64,000 nt of DNA from Methanobrevibacter arboriphilus JCM 13429 = DSM 1125 (GCF_002072215.1 NZ_JXMW01000006.1:124001-188000), one strand, 5' to 3'. Positions 47,946 to 55,744 are shown, counted from the first letter of the stretch. Numbers and translations: made by a program. The notes: a model not told the origin generated them from the letters alone.

Positions 47946-48422
47946 TCATTGAACATTTAGTTCAATTCCACCAAACAAAATATCCAAATCACTAAAATCT
48001 TCTTCTAAACTATATACATCCATTTCATTAAGTTGTAATGTTAAATTACGATTTAAAATACAATCATCACTATAAGAAGTAATACTACTCATTATTTTTA
48101 GTTGCCTTCTTTGAATCTCAATATTATTTCTAAGAACTTTTTTAATTTGCTTGATACACAAATTAATAGCCTCACTAGCTATTTCATAATCAGAATTCCT
48201 ATTAGTGATAATTAATTCAACAGTTGCTAAAAAATGGTCTGAGTCACTAGTCTGTTTGTTATATTGGTTACTAATATGATCTATGAAAATACAATCGTTT
48301 TCATTTTCAATATTGGATTGAGCTTGAAAAGCAATCATATGCCTATTTATAACAGGATTATCACAATCAGATAAAATATGATATATTAATACATCACTAC
48401 TTAATGTGTTATCAAATTCCAT
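47946..48422 (-). CDS. putative tail terminator / tail completion protein
   Basis: A 158-residue protein immediately upstream of the sheath. Layout resembles tail-terminator proteins: an early beta/helix region and FLATVELIITNRNSDYEIAS followed by EAINLCIKQIKKVLRNN, with a short beta end. In contractile phages the terminator caps the finished sheath-tube and in PBSX lies in the equivalent position. The assignment rests mainly on gene order and secondary-structure pattern. AAGGAG lies ten bases before the ATG. Confidence 0.5.
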   Translation of the reverse strand: MEFDNTLSSDVLIYHILSDCDNPVINRHMIAFQAQSNIENENDCIFIDHISNQYNKQTSDSDHFLATVELIITNRNSDYEIASEAINLCIKQIKKVLRNNIEIQRRQLKIMSSITSYSDDCILNRNLTLQLNEMDVYSLEEDFSDLDILFGGIELNVQ

Positions 48423-48455
48423 TTAAAAAAAATCTCCTTTTTAATTATTCAATAT

Positions 48456-48647
48456 TTAATTAATTGATAATAAATTATCTATAGAATATGGAGGAGGAAT
48501 AAAGCTCCCATAAATACTTAAAGAAAATTTTTTAGAAATTTTTTCATAAAAATATTTCAAAAAATAATTTAAGATATTTTTTATATTAAAATCTCCATAA
48601 TACTTAATTTCATTATTAAAGATTAAATAAAAAACATAAAAATACAT
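48456..48647 (-). CDS. possible small tail-cluster protein
   Basis: A 63-residue open frame (ending SIYGSFIPPPYSIDNLLSIN) just before the tail terminator gene, with a weak AGGA upstream. The sequence is aromatic-rich and A/T-driven in its first half. No family recognised. It may be a remnant of a lost virion gene. Confidence 0.3.
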   Translation of the reverse strand: MYFYVFYLIFNNEIKYYGDFNIKNILNYFLKYFYEKISKKFSLSIYGSFIPPPYSIDNLLSIN

Positions 48648-49033
48648 AATAAATTTTTCCTAATTAATCACTAAATTACTAATATAAAAAACATAAAATT
48701 CTATAAATAAATTATCATTACAGTTAAAGTCATCTAGAATTTCCATATAAAATTTCCATATAAAAAAAGTCCCAAATTCAGCCATAATAAGATATAATGA
48801 AATTCATATAATTCAACCATTCAATAAATATTTTAAAATTTTAATATCAAATATGATTATATGATAATTATACTGTTTTTGGATCAATGAATTTATAAAA
48901 AAAGTTTATATTATAAAATATAATGATGTAAAATTGAAATACTATTCAATAAAAAAAAAGAATATATTAAAAATAATAATCATGAAAAAATAAACTAATT
49001 TTATTCTTAAAATAATTTTTATTATTTTATTTT
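48648..49033. other. spacer between lysis genes and tail genes, possible decayed ORF and promoter
   Basis: Minus-strand 48785-48660 holds a 41-codon ATG frame (MAEFGTFFIWKFYMEILDDF) without a binding site, possibly a relic. TTTTTTTATAAATTC on the minus strand near 48885-48905 resembles a TATA box and could drive the tail genes. Confidence 0.35.
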
Positions 49034-49375
49034 TCATTTTATTAGAAATCTTGTTACTAAATCAAATAATGCTAAAGTAAGCGTAATTATTATTCCAACT
49101 CTCCATTTATTTTCAGAGCTAATATATCTGTTTAATTTCTGATCAATTCGATTAAATTCTTTTTTTGTATCTTTATTTATTTCGATATGTTCATTTTCCC
49201 ATTTTTCCAATAATTTTTGTTCTGTTTCAATTTTAGCTATTCTTTGAAGTTTTTCTTTGTCATTGTTTTTTATATGAATAATATCTTTTTGCATTGTGTC
49301 CAACTTATTATCCACTCCTTTAAGTATTCCCCTAATTTCAGCAATATCTATTTCTGCTTTATTACTCTCTGTCAT
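49034..49375 (-). CDS. XhlA-like hemolysin/holin accessory protein
   Basis: A protein of about 113 residues with the XhlA plan: an N-terminal coiled coil (ILKGVDNKLDTMQKDIIHIK; IAKIETEQKLLEKWENEHIE; EFNRIDQKLNRYI) followed by one C-terminal transmembrane helix (WRVGIIITLTLALFDLVTRF). In PBSX, XhlA acts with the holin XhlB and the endolysin in lysis. It overlaps the end of the holin-like gene upstream. ATG 49375 lies after CGTGATATCA; GTG 49384 is an alternative. Its presence in a methanogen tail cluster is consistent with a PBSX-type lysis cassette. Confidence 0.7.
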   Translation of the reverse strand: MTESNKAEIDIAEIRGILKGVDNKLDTMQKDIIHIKNNDKEKLQRIAKIETEQKLLEKWENEHIEINKDTKKEFNRIDQKLNRYISSENKWRVGIIITLTLALFDLVTRFLIK

Positions 49376-49553
49376 TGATATCACGACTATCTGATTTCAA
49401 TTCAATATTTTTAGCCAAATAACCTCCAAAAATTCCCAATCCTGCTGTTGAAACTTCTATGTATCCAAGTTTTAGACTATATATTATTGTTATTCCTATC
49501 GTAATGCCAATAATTAGTTTCATCGGACTTATTTCTTTTACTTGTACTATCAT
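49362..49553 (-). CDS. holin-like small membrane protein
   Basis: A 63-residue protein with two hydrophobic segments (SPMKLIIGITIGITIIYSLK; IEVSTAGLGIFGGYLAKNIE) and a charged tail, as in small class II holins. The start is the ATG at 49553, directly behind GGAGGTGGT; the longer upstream frame is low-complexity and rejected. It overlaps the XhlA-like gene. It probably forms the membrane lesion through which the lysin at 35920-36636 acts. Assignment by topology and neighbour. Confidence 0.6.
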   Translation of the reverse strand: MIVQVKEISPMKLIIGITIGITIIYSLKLGYIEVSTAGLGIFGGYLAKNIELKSDSRDINDRE

Positions 49554-49860
49554 ACCACCTCCAACATAATAATCAGTGATGTTATAAAAATAATTATGAA
49601 AAGTATGAATAAAATAAAAAAATGAATTATTATTGTTCAAAAAATAAAAAAAATGTTATAAAACTTTAAAACTATTGAAAATTTAAATATAATAAAAATT
49701 AAAAATAGAAAATATAAAAAAGATTGAAAATTTAATTGATTAGATGAATAGATAGTTATTGATTATTTTTTATATATAAAAAATAATATTATTAATTTTT
49801 ATAGAGAAAAGTCTATTTAAAAAACAGATTTAGTTTCGACTCATCTAATCCAAATTAAAT

Positions 49861-50160
49861 TTATAATTTTATTCCCCAATCAAATACTACTTTAAAATTC
49901 GCAACATAAGATGGAGGAACACTACTAAGGACCAAACCACATTTTTTACAAATGATTTCCAATTTTTCATAACAAATATCTTTTCCATTACATTCAGGAC
50001 AACATATATTATTTTGTTCTCCTATTTTGTAATATTTATTACAATTAAAGCAAGTCAAAGTGTATCTTTTAATCATGTGGTTGTAACTTATTTCAATATT
50101 CTTACCATTACATTCAGGGCATTTATTTATTATCATACTACTAAACTTTTTAATATCCAA
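49861..50160 (-). CDS. double zinc-ribbon protein
   Basis: A 99-residue protein with two zinc-ribbon-type units: CPECNGKN (about residue 14) paired with CFNCNKYY (about 37), and CPECNGKD (about 54) paired with CKKCGLVLSS (about 71). The last pair and its surroundings recall the TFIIB zinc ribbon (KLEIICKKCGLVL). The frame starts at TTG 50160 or the internal ATG (50136), which leaves all cysteines intact. A role in transcription of the tail genes is possible but unproven. It lies between the holin-like gene and the zinc-finger gene upstream. Confidence 0.6.
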   Translation of the reverse strand: MDIKKFSSMIINKCPECNGKNIEISYNHMIKRYTLTCFNCNKYYKIGEQNNICCPECNGKDICYEKLEIICKKCGLVLSSVPPSYVANFKVVFDWGIKL

Positions 50161-50296
50161 AACATACTCTAAGCAATTAAAAAAAGCTTATTGCATTAAT
50201 TAATTACATAGTGCAAATAATTATTTTTTATAATCAACACTTACTCTAAGCAATTAGAAAAAATTGAGTAAAAATAAAAATTAAATCAAATAATAT

Positions 50297-50590
50297 TTAA
50301 GATTTTATTTTCAATTTTTTCATTTCCTTTTTTATAGCTAGTAACTCTTGATCAAAGCTGTTATGTCTATGCATTGATAAATAACCACTTCCCAATCCAG
50401 ATCGTTGTTTTTCAGCCATAGTTTCTTTGTATCTATGATAATACTTCCTGAAATATGCTCTATTTTTTTCTTGTCTTGCATTTTTACTGCAAAAATCAGA
50501 ACAATATACTTGCCTATTATGCTTTTTTAAAAATTTTTCCCCACACCATTTACAAATTTTTAATTTTACTATTGCTTCACTTTTAATTAT
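50297..50590 (-). CDS. small phage-type zinc-finger protein with no standard start codon
   Basis: A frame of about 97 codons. It contains KICKWCGEKFLKKHNRQVYC followed by SDFCSKNARQEKNRAYFRKY, a CxxC...CxxxC zinc finger common in small phage and mobile-element proteins, then a basic tail and GLGSGYLSMHRHN. In-frame upstream is a stop, and between it and the finger there is no ATG, GTG or TTG. AAAGGAG is seven bases before an ATA (50590) and ten before an ATT (50587), so one of these may be the start, or the gene is 5'-damaged. The complex sequence makes it a real coding region. Likely DNA-binding. Confidence 0.6.
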   Translation of the reverse strand: MIKSEAIVKLKICKWCGEKFLKKHNRQVYCSDFCSKNARQEKNRAYFRKYYHRYKETMAEKQRSGLGSGYLSMHRHNSFDQELLAIKKEMKKLKIKS

Positions 50591-51008
50591 ATCACAACTC
50601 CTTTAATTCATACAAAATTATGGATTTTTCAAATAATTTAAAAAATTCCTATTTTTGTTAATTTTTCTATTCTGAAACTGCATCCAATAAGCCAACATCC
50701 TGAATATAGCTATGCTGATTCTAAGTTAAAAATAAAAAAAATATTTTTAATATTTTATAAAAAATCTTTTTTAACAAAAGTCTTTTTTTAACTCACTTTT
50801 ATCAAAAATATAATATATTTATCTTTATTTACTTTATTTCAAAGTTAATTAATGATTATGTTAAATTAGTTAGCTTTGTGCTTTAATTTGTCTTATACAT
50901 TATAAATAAGCCACAGCTCTCACCCCACCCCACCCCCTATGGAATGATTGCAAGTGAAAATATAATAAAAAATAAGATAAAAGTATTAACTATATTTAAA
51001 AAAAATAA
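50591..51008. other. spacer downstream of the Orc1/Cdc6-like gene
   Basis: Contains the C-tract motif at 50917-50938 and TTGCAAGTGAAA at 50948-50959. The rest is A/T-rich with no coding signal. Confidence 0.5.
50917..50959. other. G/C-tract next to an ORB-like sequence
   Basis: On the minus strand this reads as three runs of four or five G's separated by single T's, exceptional in this A/T-rich DNA and able to form quadruplex-like structure. On the plus strand TTGCAAGTGAAA follows about ten bases later and matches 9 of 12 positions of the Methanothermobacter mini-ORB (TTACACTTGAAA, from memory). It lies about 50-90 bases past the end of an Orc1/Cdc6-like gene. An origin or recognition site is possible, but this is inference. 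Confidence 0.35.
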
Positions 51009-51836
51009 TTAGTATATATAATCTTCAGTAATCTTACTAGAACCATAAGTTTCAGCACGTTCACCTGCTTTACTTAATAACTTAATACCATAACGTAAAT
51101 CTTCTCGCTCAAAAGTATAATCACTAGCTAAATTAATGAGTTTTTCAGATATTACACCGGGATAAAATCCTGCAATACACCTATGTTTAAGAATATCAAA
51201 TATTTGAGAATGAGTATATCTTGGAAAATTGATCTCGACTGGATGAAAGCTAGAAATAACACTATCATTTAGAATAATACTTTTACGTTGCGAAGTTATA
51301 GTTATCACTGAAATCTTAGCATTATTATATGTTTCATGAGCTCTCAAAAGATTGTATAATGTTTTATTTAACTCTTTATCATTTTTTATAAAATCAAAGT
51401 CATCTAATGCTACTATCAATATTTTATTGTCTTTTCTAATCTCTTTCATTAATTTTTCAAAGATATTAAAAGTAGATAACCCATTAACATTTACATTTTC
51501 ACCAAAAAGTCTTTTATAAATTTGAGTAAACACTTTATATTCAGTTTTATTAACTTGACAATTTATATGGACACACAAAACATTATTAAATCTTTCTTCT
51601 ATTAAATTAAAGTATTTCAATATTGTAGATGTTTTTCCAGTTGCATATTTACCTACTAACATCATATTTTGAGGAGGATGTCCATTTTTAAGCCCTCTAC
51701 AAAAGCTAACCATTTCATATAACTGTTTATCTCTATATTTATATATTTCTGGCAAATAATTTGGGCCAAAAACATCAATATCTCTAAAAATAGTCCCAGT
51801 TTCATCAATAATATCTTCAAATGTCTGTTTATCCAT
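51009..51836 (-). CDS. Orc1/Cdc6-like AAA+ ATPase lacking the winged-helix domain
   Basis: A protein of about 275 residues resembling archaeal Orc1/Cdc6 initiators: YLPEIYKYRDKQLYEMVSFC (the usual 'P..l.hR..qi..l...l' opening), Walker A VGKYATGKTST, VHINCQVNKTEYKVFTQIYK, Walker B LIVALDDFDFI (DD in place of DE), and FTFEREDLRYGIKLLSKAGE-type DYTFEREDLRYGIKLLSKAG. Cellular Orc1/Cdc6 proteins are about 370-410 residues; this one ends right after the AAA+ lid (GSSKITEDYIY), so the DNA-binding winged helix is missing. It is first in the minus-strand tail cluster. It may be a proviral replication or regulatory ATPase. ATG 51836 chosen over TTG 51848. Confidence 0.8.
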   Translation of the reverse strand: MDKQTFEDIIDETGTIFRDIDVFGPNYLPEIYKYRDKQLYEMVSFCRGLKNGHPPQNMMLVGKYATGKTSTILKYFNLIEERFNNVLCVHINCQVNKTEYKVFTQIYKRLFGENVNVNGLSTFNIFEKLMKEIRKDNKILIVALDDFDFIKNDKELNKTLYNLLRAHETYNNAKISVITITSQRKSIILNDSVISSFHPVEINFPRYTHSQIFDILKHRCIAGFYPGVISEKLINLASDYTFEREDLRYGIKLLSKAGERAETYGSSKITEDYIY

Positions 51837-52172
51837 AATAATTACCAAAATAATATATCTAAAGTATAACTTATAAAATAAATCAGAGAGCTTTTGAAAA
51901 GTAATTTTAATAATAAAATAAATATAGATAATAAAATAAGTATATAAAAATTCTAAAAATAGATTATATAAATGTAATGCACAAATTAACTTAAACTATT
52001 AATTTGTTTGTACAATATAGACTTTAAATAATAAATTAAAATATTTTATATATTTTATTTAGCTTAATGCAATTTTAGTGTCTTTAAAATATTTTATCCT
52101 TCCTGATTTAAAATAGTAAGATTTATTAATATGAAAAATTAAAAGTAATAACTTGATATTAGGGTGATTGTC
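51837..52172. other. divergent spacer upstream of the Orc1-like gene
   Basis: A/T-rich. It contains promoters for the minus-strand Orc1-like gene and for the 31-residue plus-strand peptide; no element is distinct enough to call. No other coding signal. Confidence 0.45.
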
Positions 52173-52268
52173 ATGAATAATAACAAATTAGCTAATGAAG
52201 TTTATTATTTTATAGTTTTCTGTTTATTGGTTTTATTGATTTTTAAATATTGTTTATTTGCTGCCTGA
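52173..52268 (+). CDS. 31-residue single-pass membrane peptide
   Basis: ATG at 52173 is preceded by AGGGTGATTGTC, one of the best ribosome binding sites in the region. The peptide begins MNNNKLANEVYYFI and continues as a hydrophobic helix (VFCLLVLLIFKYCLFAA). It is the only plus-strand gene between the tail cluster and 56.6 kb. Size and topology resemble small type-I-toxin-like or holin-like peptides, but nothing identifies a function. Confidence 0.6.
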   Translation: MNNNKLANEVYYFIVFCLLVLLIFKYCLFAA

Positions 52269-52277
52269 TAGGATAAT

Positions 52278-53141
52278 TTAGCTGAAATCTTCAATACTTA
52301 TTTTTATAAGCTCAATATCCTCAAGACTTTTCTTTTTAAAAATAACAATATCATGTATAAACTCATATTTTTTAGCAATTTCAATGATAGACTCAGCAGC
52401 CCAGAAAACGTCTATGACTTGAAAAACTGAGCATTTGATACTATTTCCATTAATATCTTCATTATTAATATCTTCATTATTAATATCTTCATTTTCAGGA
52501 AAATTTAACCTTTCACTCATTTTTTCATCAAAAACAATTTTACGACCAATACAATCTTTTTTAAGTTCATCAATTATAAAAGGTTCGATGATTGTTATAA
52601 ATTCATCTAAATCTTCCTTAAAATTATCAACTGCTGAATTTAACCATTTGATAAAAATAAATCCTTTTTCTAACTCTCCAAACTCGTGAGTTATATCTCT
52701 TTTTGTGATAAATTCAAATGGAATATTAGTATAATAATTAGTAAAAGTACTAATAGTCTCTTCTAAAGAAAAAAGTTCATTTGAAAATCTTTTGAAAAAT
52801 TTATCATCAATAGCTAATCTATTATTATTAAAGTAAGATTTTTTATTTTCATGCCCTATATTAAACATCATACTTTCATCAGTATCAAATATCCCATCTT
52901 TTTTGACTTCATTTTCATTAAAGGTAATATAATCATGACCTAAAACATAATGTTTAAAACTATTATCCTTATAAACTCTCTCTTCAATTAATAAATGACC
53001 TTTATAGTTTATACATTGGAGGTAGCTACAATCTCCTCTTTCTAATATAAAAAAAGAATCAATACTTTCTAAATCATTTAAACAATTGACTATATCCTCA
53101 ATAGTTATATTTTCTGATTTATAATGTGAATTAGATTTCAT
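52278..53141 (-). CDS. unrecognised acidic protein with NEDIN repeat
   Basis: A 287-residue cytoplasmic protein, strongly acidic, with no transmembrane segment. The N-terminal half has alternating strands (FFILERGDCSYLQCINYKG, LIEERVYKDNSFKHYVLGHD). Residues ~217-231 are three NEDIN repeats encoded by three perfect 15-bp units (52449-52493). The C-terminus is alpha/beta (FIHDIVIFKKKSLEDIELIK). I recognise no family. It is first in position among five same-strand genes (52278-56164) that look like an accessory or immunity-type island. ATG behind AGGATTATTTACT. Confidence 0.55.
   Translation of the reverse strand: MKSNSHYKSENITIEDIVNCLNDLESIDSFFILERGDCSYLQCINYKGHLLIEERVYKDNSFKHYVLGHDYITFNENEVKKDGIFDTDESMMFNIGHENKKSYFNNNRLAIDDKFFKRFSNELFSLEETISTFTNYYTNIPFEFITKRDITHEFGELEKGFIFIKWLNSAVDNFKEDLDEFITIIEPFIIDELKKDCIGRKIVFDEKMSERLNFPENEDINNEDINNEDINGNSIKCSVFQVIDVFWAAESIIEIAKKYEFIHDIVIFKKKSLEDIELIKISIEDFS
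52449..52493 (-). repeat. three perfect 15-bp coding repeats
   Basis: ATTAATATCTTCATT repeated three times in frame, encoding NEDIN on the minus strand, the same slippage pattern as in thiD. Confidence 0.92.
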
Positions 53142-53279
53142 AGTAAATAATCCTATTATAATATATTATTAAAAGCATTAATAAAATTATCATTTAATAA
53201 AATTAAAATACATTAGAAATAAAATAATATTAAAATAAAATAAATTAGAAATAAAATAAATTAAAAAGCTATATATAAA

Positions 53280-53350
53280 AATCTATAATAAGACAAACCT
53301 ATAATAATACAAATCTATAATAATACAAGTCTATAATAATACAAGTCTAA
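53280..53350. repeat. ~17-bp tandem repeat (AATCTATAATAATACAA)
   Basis: About four copies of TCTATAATAATACAA-type units in the gap between two unrecognised genes, followed by ATATATATCATGAAAATTTATATCATT duplications. No gene. Confidence 0.75.
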
Positions 53351-53406
53351 TCATGGAAATATATATCATGAAAATTTATATCATTAAAAATTGTATTTCT
53401 GAAAAC

Positions 53407-54081
53407 TTATATCCATAAAAATACTTCACAAGCAGGATCATACTCATATTCATGATCAGTTTTTTTAGATTTCCAATAATCAACCCAGTAAACCCACCAT
53501 TGATTAGAAAGCTTTTTAATATCATGATCATTTAAAGACTCAAAATCATTGAAAAAATTAATCTGATTAGCTCCACAAATAATAGCAATATCATCAAAAA
53601 TAACTAATAATATAAAATCAACTTCAATACTAGAAAAATCATTATTAATATTAGAAAAATCATCAATATTTCCTAAAAATGTCTTTTTAAACTTATAATT
53701 CTCATTTATTTTTTCAAAAAGATTAAAATCTTGAAATTTCAGCCCATTTTCTATTATCTTATATGAAAAATCATCTTTAATTTGAAAATCTTCTTCTTTT
53801 AAAAAGTCATTCTTTTTTTTATTATTCTTTATGTTTAAATTATTTTTTATATTTAAAAAATTTATATCTTCATAATCATTATAAAAAATAGCAAAAAAAG
53901 GATCGTCAGCTAAACGGATAGTTATTTCACTAGAATGTTTAGTATATTTTTCTAAACTTGGTTTATACAATTGAACATCTTCAAAATCAAGCTGAATAGA
54001 ATTTTCAGATGTTTCTAACCAAGTCCATCTTCCAGCTGATGAAATTGCATCTTCCATCAACCTTAAAGTTTTTTGTTTCAT
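53407..54081 (-). CDS. unrecognised protein of the 52-56 kb accessory cluster
   Basis: A 224-residue protein. The N-terminus is TLRLMEDAISSAGRWTWLET, and the body has HSSEITIRLADDPFFAIFYN followed by an Asn/Lys-rich low-complexity insert (residues ~73-95). The last third is hydrophobic strand plus helix (VDFILLVIFDDIAIICGANQ, then LSNQWWVYWVDYWKSKK). The tryptophan-rich end is distinctive. No family recognised. Starts at ATG 13 bases after the DUF6891-like gene, with GGGTATTT before it, so the two are co-transcribed. Confidence 0.55.
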   Translation of the reverse strand: MKQKTLRLMEDAISSAGRWTWLETSENSIQLDFEDVQLYKPSLEKYTKHSSEITIRLADDPFFAIFYNDYEDINFLNIKNNLNIKNNKKKNDFLKEEDFQIKDDFSYKIIENGLKFQDFNLFEKINENYKFKKTFLGNIDDFSNINNDFSSIEVDFILLVIFDDIAIICGANQINFFNDFESLNDHDIKKLSNQWWVYWVDYWKSKKTDHEYEYDPACEVFLWI

Positions 54082-54093
54082 AAATACCCATAA

Positions 54094-54717
54094 TTATTTA
54101 TAGTTCTTTAAATAAGAATTAAAAGCTCCTTCCATTTCATATTCTTGATTATCAAAGGATTTCTCCCACTTAAATGGATTAATTTCAATTCTTGTATTAA
54201 TATCTTCATTCCATTTAACAGAAAAGCTATTTATTTTAAAAATATTAGTTATTTTTTTACCTATATCTAATGATTTTTCTTCATTGTCTGTAAAATCTCC
54301 AAAAGCAATATTTAACAGATTATAATTAATAGCTACTTCTATATCTTGAAAATTATAAAAACAAAATCCCTCAGGAGACATATTTTTAGATTTAAGATGA
54401 TGGAACACTTCAAAAGCATCATGAACACCTTCATCTATAGTATAACCTGCATTATGGATAGCTATTATCTTTTCTTTATTAATCTGATTAAAACACTCTC
54501 TAAGTCTATCAAAGTCAGTTTTTTCTTCCCAATCCTTTTGTTTAGATATATTTTCATTATATCTATCTAATATCATATTATTAAGAATATCTAATGGTAT
54601 ATCTTCATCAATAAACTGTTCTTCTATAATTTCAAGTATCTCATCATTGTAATAAAAACCAGAATCAATTAATATTGATATTTCATAATTTATTTCTTGG
54701 ATTAATTCTTTATCCAT
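54094..54717 (-). CDS. DUF6891-like protein
   Basis: A protein of about 207 residues. The central motif TDFDRLRECFNQINKEKIIA followed by HNAGYTIDEG, and SPEGFCFYNFQDIEVAINYN with LLNIAFGDF, fit my recollection of the DUF6891 family (a 'D.RL..aF..L...gIva..n.g.t..eG' pattern), usually found in actinobacteria and other bacteria. Function unknown. ATG 54717 is chosen because GGGTGGTTTT precedes it; the upstream TTG is rejected. Operon partner of the gene at 53407-54081. Confidence 0.62.
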   Translation of the reverse strand: MDKELIQEINYEISILIDSGFYYNDEILEIIEEQFIDEDIPLDILNNMILDRYNENISKQKDWEEKTDFDRLRECFNQINKEKIIAIHNAGYTIDEGVHDAFEVFHHLKSKNMSPEGFCFYNFQDIEVAINYNLLNIAFGDFTDNEEKSLDIGKKITNIFKINSFSVKWNEDINTRIEINPFKWEKSFDNQEYEMEGAFNSYLKNYK

Positions 54718-54957
54718 AAAACCACCCAAAATATTAGGAATGCCCAAATACCAAAATTTAAAATTTTAAAATGTCATATAAGCTAAATATTAGAAATAAT
54801 ACTAAAAATAATATTATACTAATATTAGAAATAATCTTATAAATAATATAAAAAATAATATATTGATAGAATAAATATATTAATAAAATATATACAAAAA
54901 GTATTAAAATATTTAAACTATAATAAATATGAATGAAAACATAAAATAGAGATTAAA

Positions 54958-55641
54958 TTATTCTAACAGAGTTTGAATATGAGTTACATTACCTCTTTCT
55001 GAAAATCCAACTATAACTCTTGATTCATCAATTTTAGCTACTGAAAACTCATCTCTTTCCTTATATTTATATCCTCTAAGTTTAGTATAACCTTCAAATG
55101 CAAGTCTTGGTTTAACATCAAATTCTTTTTGAAACTTATTATAAACATTTATAAATCTTTCAATTGAGTTATCTTTTTGAATTTTATCAGATTTAATAGT
55201 TACAAAGATTGTAATTTCTCCCAGATCAACTGCATAATAAGCATCATCATCCATAATACCTGAAACAGTCATAGCTATCAAATGAGATTCAAGTAAATCA
55301 GCATCAAATACATCGGTAATAAACTGACCAATACTATATTTTTCACCAATTTTTTTAACATCAAAAGACTCTTTGATTAAATTTTCAGTGAAGTTTACCT
55401 CTTCATTATCCCATGCCCAATGCCACTTATTATTTTCATTGGATAAAGTTCCAATTATTTGTACTGGAAATTCTAAATCATCTCCAAAAGATATAACTCC
55501 ATCATCAATATTTAAATTCCCAATAGTATCTCCAATAATTTCACCAAAGCATTCTTGCTTATCTAAAGCTATTGCCCCATATTTTGTGAATATTGTTTGG
55601 AATGAATCTGAATCCTCTATTTTTATTGCCTTTTCTTTCAT
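54958..55641 (-). CDS. DUF6882-like protein
   Basis: A 227-residue protein. EFPVQIIGTLSNENNKWHWA followed by WDNEEV matches the characteristic 'lGt.s...W.WaW.N' motif of DUF6882 proteins, and it is followed by the expected helical segment and FDADLLESHLIAMTVSGIMD. Proteins of this type occur in bacterial accessory regions and are often suspected immunity or stress factors; function unproven. The N-terminus contains FQTIFTKYGAIALDKQECFG, a common start for the family. No clear ribosome binding site, so the message may be leaderless. Confidence 0.62.
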   Translation of the reverse strand: MKEKAIKIEDSDSFQTIFTKYGAIALDKQECFGEIIGDTIGNLNIDDGVISFGDDLEFPVQIIGTLSNENNKWHWAWDNEEVNFTENLIKESFDVKKIGEKYSIGQFITDVFDADLLESHLIAMTVSGIMDDDAYYAVDLGEITIFVTIKSDKIQKDNSIERFINVYNKFQKEFDVKPRLAFEGYTKLRGYKYKERDEFSVAKIDESRVIVGFSERGNVTHIQTLLE

Positions 55642-55744
55642 AGTTTATATTGATATACATTAGTATATATAATTTAATGTTTAATGTTGATTAAATAGAA
55701 TATAAATAATTAAAAATTGTTAATTAAAAAATTAATTTCTAGAA

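Noticed and set aside
48660-48785. 41-residue minus-strand frame MAEFGTFFIWK...
   Set aside because: No ribosome binding site and A/T-driven composition; kept only as a possible relic in the spacer description.
49554-49640. N-terminal extension of the holin-like protein
   Set aside because: Low-complexity F/Y/N-rich stretch; GGAGGTGGT directly before the ATG at 49553 marks the true start.
49820-49860. GTTTCGACTCATCTAATCC, reminiscent of a tRNA T-arm or attachment site
   Set aside because: No acceptor, D or anticodon arms can be formed around it, and no second copy was found as an att repeat.
35900-52000. Active, complete prophage
   Set aside because: No integrase, terminase, portal, capsid or head-completion gene is visible; only tail, lysis and a few accessory genes.
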